Shown here: positions 60,740 to 64,000 of the stretch, one piece after another
Position numbering within the stretch: the stretch's first letter is position 1
Layout of the letters: each line of letters begins with the position of its first letter
Source of the DNA: Eretmocerus hayati
Lineage: Eukaryota > Arthropoda > Insecta > Hymenoptera > Aphelinidae
Assembly (NCBI GenBank): GCA_029851415.1
Contig: CM056741.1
Location: forward strand, 148,602,522 to 148,666,521
Length of the DNA: 64,000 nucleotides
Reading direction: 5' to 3'
Program-made: the position numbers and the translations under genes
Notes under the pieces: model-generated
Told to the model about the DNA's origin: nothing
The model's database searches: none
Seen by the model: only the letters and a program-made list of their open reading frames with translations

Positions 60740-61125
60740 TCTTGTGGAAATGTAACTCTTCTCCACAAAAATTGAAGGAGACATGATCAGATGAGACTGA
60801 AACGTCTTTCTGGTTTACCAGTATCGGGCCAGAGCGATGCTCAGATCAGAGGAAATCCAACAACTTGCTTCTGAAGAGCGGCGTTAGTGTTTTGTTGTTT
60901 TTTCCAACATTCTTTCGAGACGAGACCCTAAAATTGCGGTAGCTTGGCAACATGATTCCGTAGTCTGTCGATCTCAGAGATGAAAGTCTCGATCTCTATA
61001 TGAGCCATGGCATTGTACGAAAATGTTGCAACTGGCAATGTAGGAATCGCTCTTCGGAATGTGGAAGGACTGGTGTTGTTGTGAGATTCATTTGTGTGTG
61101 TATGATAGGAATAACTTGATATTTT
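60740..61125 (-). pseudogene. Broken gene-like repeat, copy 3 (in-frame stop)
   Basis: Close relative of copy 2 over about 315 bp. The minus-strand frame reads PIIHTNESHNNTSPSTFRR, then MAHIEIETFISEIDRLRNHV, but a TAG follows LPQF where copy 2 has LPQLW. The frame then continues open to the shared GFPLI-stop. The premature stop indicates a non-functional copy. Confidence 0.6.
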
Positions 61126-61727
61126 TTCATGTGAAAAGCTTTTGAGGGCATCCTAAAATTATCAAATCATCCTCGAAAGTTTCATCTATTGAATGCATGA
61201 TAAGAATGATTTTATACCTTTACGAGAAGATAGAAAATGCTTAAGTATAATCTGAATACGTTGTTTGGAAAATTGTGATTCAATTTGTAGAGTTTACATA
61301 TTTTCAGCTTGAATTTTCAAGTTTTATCATCCGTTAATACAGTAGCACTCACATCCGAACATTCGGTGAATTCGTCGCATTCCACTTTACTGTTTTTCCA
61401 TCCTTGTTCTTCAAAATTCTTCTTCATTCTGCCACCGCGATACTTGTTATTATACTGCAGATCACCAGTGTCCCTCTCCAAGATTACTCTAAATGCTTGA
61501 AATCGGCACTGGTGTCGATTTGTCCACGTTCTACTTTCTAGTGGGTATTGATCTGTGAATGAGATTAGATTCCATTTTAAACTTTTCTGGGAATCAAGTT
61601 TGGCTCATTTAAAAAATAAGCAGATTTATCTGTTGTTGTTTACTGAAGTGTGCACCGTCATATATAGTGCGAAATGGGGATATGAAAAAAATACCACGTA
61701 GATGAATGAGGGAAAGAATTTTCCTTC
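61126..61727. other. Unassigned
   Basis: AT-rich. A 63-codon plus frame at 61309-61500 (HSTLLFFHPCSSKFFFILPP visible) has no recognisable domain. No repeat partner in the window. Confidence 0.2.
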
Positions 61728-62454
61728 ATTTGAACCTCTCAAATCGCGCAACGATTGAAGAGGAAATTTGTTACCGAAATTTTGTTCATTCTGGATTGCG
61801 CGGGATTATTGAACCAGAATGAATCATCTGTATATCTATTCTAGGCTGCGTATGATTTGAAATCATAGATCCTATGCTAATATTGTGTGAACTATGACTC
61901 GAATTCGATAGTGAATTTCCAAGCTTTCCTAACTAGGATGATGAAATTTATGGAATTGTAGTGTTAGGAGTACTCACCCTTGCTACAACTCCTTGGCTAC
62001 CATCTTTTGATTTTATCGTGATTTGCCTGGTGGGGCACTGCCTGTAGATTGATGCCACGTGAGCCTCATACAGCACCCGCAGCTCCCCGCTCCACTGCTA
62101 CTGCTCTGCTGTTGTATTCCGTCTGAGTTCCTGGGCACGATGTGCTCGCTAGGAGAACACGCGAGGAACTGACGGCACGAGAGCAAACGTGCGTCAGAGG
62201 TGCGTTACCCCCTCCGCTCCTCTTCGCATGTGTAACTTGCTCCTCCTGGTACACGTGAGTCCGCGCACGGAGTGTATGCACAACTGCGCGGCAGGCAAGG
62301 GCACGCGCGAACCAATAGACTCTCCTCTCTCTCTTTCGATCGATTGTTTGGTATTCGGTGCTAAAGAAGAGAAACGTATATTAGCCCTAAAAAATCACGA
62401 ATGATTGACTGCATCAACATTTGCTGCAAGTTGACAGTTACCAAAAATTTCCAG

Positions 62455-62835
62455 GACAAATTTGATAAAGAATTCATTTTTTATATTTTCATCCTCCTGA
62501 AATCGCGCAAAAGATATAATTTTTTTTTCTGCTAATTTTTAATGGAAAATCAATTATTCTTATTCTCATCTTCTGAAAATGGCGCGCGCGAGAGAATTTT
62601 TTCTTTGGAATCATCGATGGAAAATTCTTTTTTTTCCATTCCCATCTTCCCAAAATCGCGTAAGAAATTAAATTTTTTTCCTGCGAATTCTTGATGGAAT
62701 ATCAATCTTTTTTATTTTGGCCCTCTTGAAATCGCGCGCGCGGAAGAATTTTTTTTTTAGAATCCTTGATGAAACATTCATTTTTTCTATTTACATCCTC
62801 CCGAAATCGCGCAGAAAGAATTTTTCTTGATTCAA
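62455..62835. repeat. Minisatellite, about 76-bp unit, 5 copies
   Basis: Units run AATTTTTTTC-TGAATC-TTGATGGAAAATCA-TTTTTT-ATTTTCATCCTCC-GAAATCGCGC. They alternate a T-rich tract with a CGCGCG cluster. It lies within the 1,523-bp unit and ends just before the inverted segment at 62834. Confidence 0.75.
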
Positions 62836-63254
62836 GGTAGCACTAGCGCGTAGGGCCGTACCAAGCGTGGGGCTCCCCCGAGCAGGTACACTCCCGACGT
62901 TATATATAGGTATAGTATAACCCGAGTTCATAAGTTCGCTTTGCGATATCTTTTCTATTTTATCGGCGACCCATGAATTTTCTCGTTTCATTCAGTTTCT
63001 CGAGGTTTCATGCAACTCTCAGAATTTTGGGGGAATTAACACGCTCATCGTTCACGAGTGATGTGCACTTCTGTGCGTCCGTCCCATAAAAACGCGTGTA
63101 TGAGGGCGAGATGTTCATGAATTTTTCTCTCAAAAAAGAGGTCGGCAACCTCTTTTTTTTCGAAACGGATATCGATTGAGAATCGTTTGGAGTATGTTCT
63201 GGAATTTTTCGGGATCGATGACCCTCATCGTTCTATACCCGCGAGTGCTACCTT
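62834..63254. repeat. Segment bounded by short inverted repeats
   Basis: AAGGTAGCACTAGCGCGTAG at the left is inverted at the right as CGCGAGTGCTACCTT (ending 63254). Inside is the hairpin at 63132-63158. The segment separates the 76-bp minisatellite from copy 2 of the 1,523-bp unit, so it may be a small insertion. Confidence 0.5.
63132..63158. other. 11-bp hairpin followed by a T run
   Basis: AAAAAAGAGGT pairs with ACCTCTTTTTT across CGGCA, and the T run continues to 63160. The shape equals a factor-independent terminator or a Pol III stop after a hairpin. In animal DNA only the Pol III reading is plausible, and no Pol III gene was recognised upstream. Confidence 0.5.
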
Positions 63255-64000
63255 AAACCTTTCAAATCGCGCAACGATTGAAGAGAAAATTTATTACCGA
63301 AATTTTGTTCATTCTGGATTGCGCGGGATTATTGAACCAGAATGAATCATCTGTATATCTATTCTAGGCTGCGTATGATTTGAAATCATAAATCCTATGC
63401 TAATATTGTGTGAACTATGACTTGGATAAGAATGGTGGATTTCAAAGTTTTTCTAACTAGGATGATCAAATTTATGAAATTGTAGTGTTAGGAGTACTCA
63501 CCCTTGCTACAACTGCTTGGCTATCATCTCCCGATTTTATCGTGATTTGCCTGGTGGGGCAATGCCTGTAGATTGATGCCACGTGAGCCTCATACAGCAC
63601 CCGCAGCTCCCGCTCCACTGCTGCTGCTTTGCTGTTGTATTCCGTCTGAGTGCCTGGGCTTCGATGTGTCCGCTAGGAGAACACGCGAAGAACTGACGGC
63701 GCGAGAGCAAACGTGCGTCAGAGGCGCGTTTCCCCCTCCCCTCCTCTTCGCATGTGTAACTTGCTTCTTTTGGTACACGTGTGCTCGCGCGCGGAGTGTA
63801 TGCACGATTGCGCGGCAGGCAAGTTCACGCGCGAACCAATAGACTTTCCTCTCTCTCTTTCGATCACTTGCCTGGTATTTGGTGCTAAAGGAGAGAAACG
63901 TATATTAGCCCTAATAAATCACAAATGATTGACTGCATCAACATATGCCGCAAGTTGACAGTAACCAAAAAGTTTCCAGGAGAACTTTGATGAAAAATTC
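63252..64000. repeat. Tandem duplication, copy 2, runs off the window
   Basis: Matches 61728-62477 with scattered substitutions and small indels (for example in the GC-rich core near 63605-63665). It is still matching at the last base, so the array continues to the right. Confidence 0.9.

Larger units (their letters stand above)
61728..63251. repeat. Tandem duplication, 1,523-bp unit, copy 1
   Basis: The phrase AAATCGCGCAACGATTGAAG at 61741 recurs at 63264, 1,523 bp on. Homology is high from about 61728 to at least 62500. The unit contains a CpG-rich 420-bp core (62040-62400) with matching 71-codon plus frames in each copy (62189-62404; 63713-63928). Differences between those frames include many replacements and few silent changes, so they are not under evident protein constraint. 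CCAATAGACT and a pyrimidine tract follow, promoter-like in look only. Confidence 0.9.

Noticed and set aside
62189..62404. 71-codon frame kept at identical length in both 1.5-kb tandem copies
   Set aside because: Counting codons by eye, replacements clearly outnumber silent changes between the copies, as expected without protein constraint. The shared length follows from lack of indels.

Overview
This window looks like repeat-dominated nuclear DNA from an animal, most likely an arthropod. No frame longer than about 220 codons exists anywhere, and the longest frames all lie inside simple-sequence DNA. There is no operon-like packing and no bacterial gene. Instead there is a high density of tandem repeats, foldback and MITE-like elements, a decayed Helitron helicase, and a hammerhead-ribozyme-bearing insertion of the type known from Penelope-like elements and animal retrozymes. 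An insect, perhaps a hymenopteran, is a guess. No complete host gene, tRNA or rRNA was recognised. Exons of a spliced gene could be hidden in the unassigned stretches, because short exons cannot be called by eye.

Layout. 0-4 kb: a 237-bp foldback MITE, then decayed tandem repeats (about 79-bp and about 145-bp units) with a second inverted-repeat element between them. 6.9-9.3 kb: a purine-rich hexanucleotide array, arrays of a decamer related to GGTCTAGTTC, and a 29-bp minisatellite interrupted by a 130-bp MITE. 12.4-14.3 kb: a Helitron/Pif1 helicase C-terminus, truncated exactly where a second decamer array begins; that array and its flank are an inverted copy of the 9-kb region. 16.3-18.8 kb: a short-TIR MITE and a large palindrome. 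19.6-31 kb: mostly unassigned, with several hairpins of precursor-RNA size and a cluster of nested palindromes at 28.9-29.9 kb.

31.93-34.33 kb holds the most striking structure. It is a 2.4-kb foldback element whose two arms consist of 4 and 7 tandem units of exactly 156 bp, capped by matching 309-bp end modules. 39.05-39.89 kb holds an 830-bp non-autonomous DNA element with long GC-rich terminal inverted repeats. 40.25-40.51 kb holds an insertion of about 239 bp flanked by a perfect 12-bp direct repeat; it carries a hammerhead-like ribozyme fold and about 1.5 copies of a 163-174-bp monomer, so it is a retrozyme candidate.

47.5-48.4 kb is an 11-bp-type minisatellite. 53.3-54.5 kb is a 26-bp satellite with a 233-bp higher-order period. 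58.2-61.1 kb has three copies of a broken gene-like segment and, among them, three related hairpins whose stems show compensatory changes. 61.7 kb to the end is a tandem duplication with a 1,523-bp period that runs off the window.

Nothing here supports genes working together in a pathway. The content reads as a transposon and satellite graveyard with a few young elements (the 156-bp foldback, the 233-bp higher-order array and the 1.5-kb tandem duplication).
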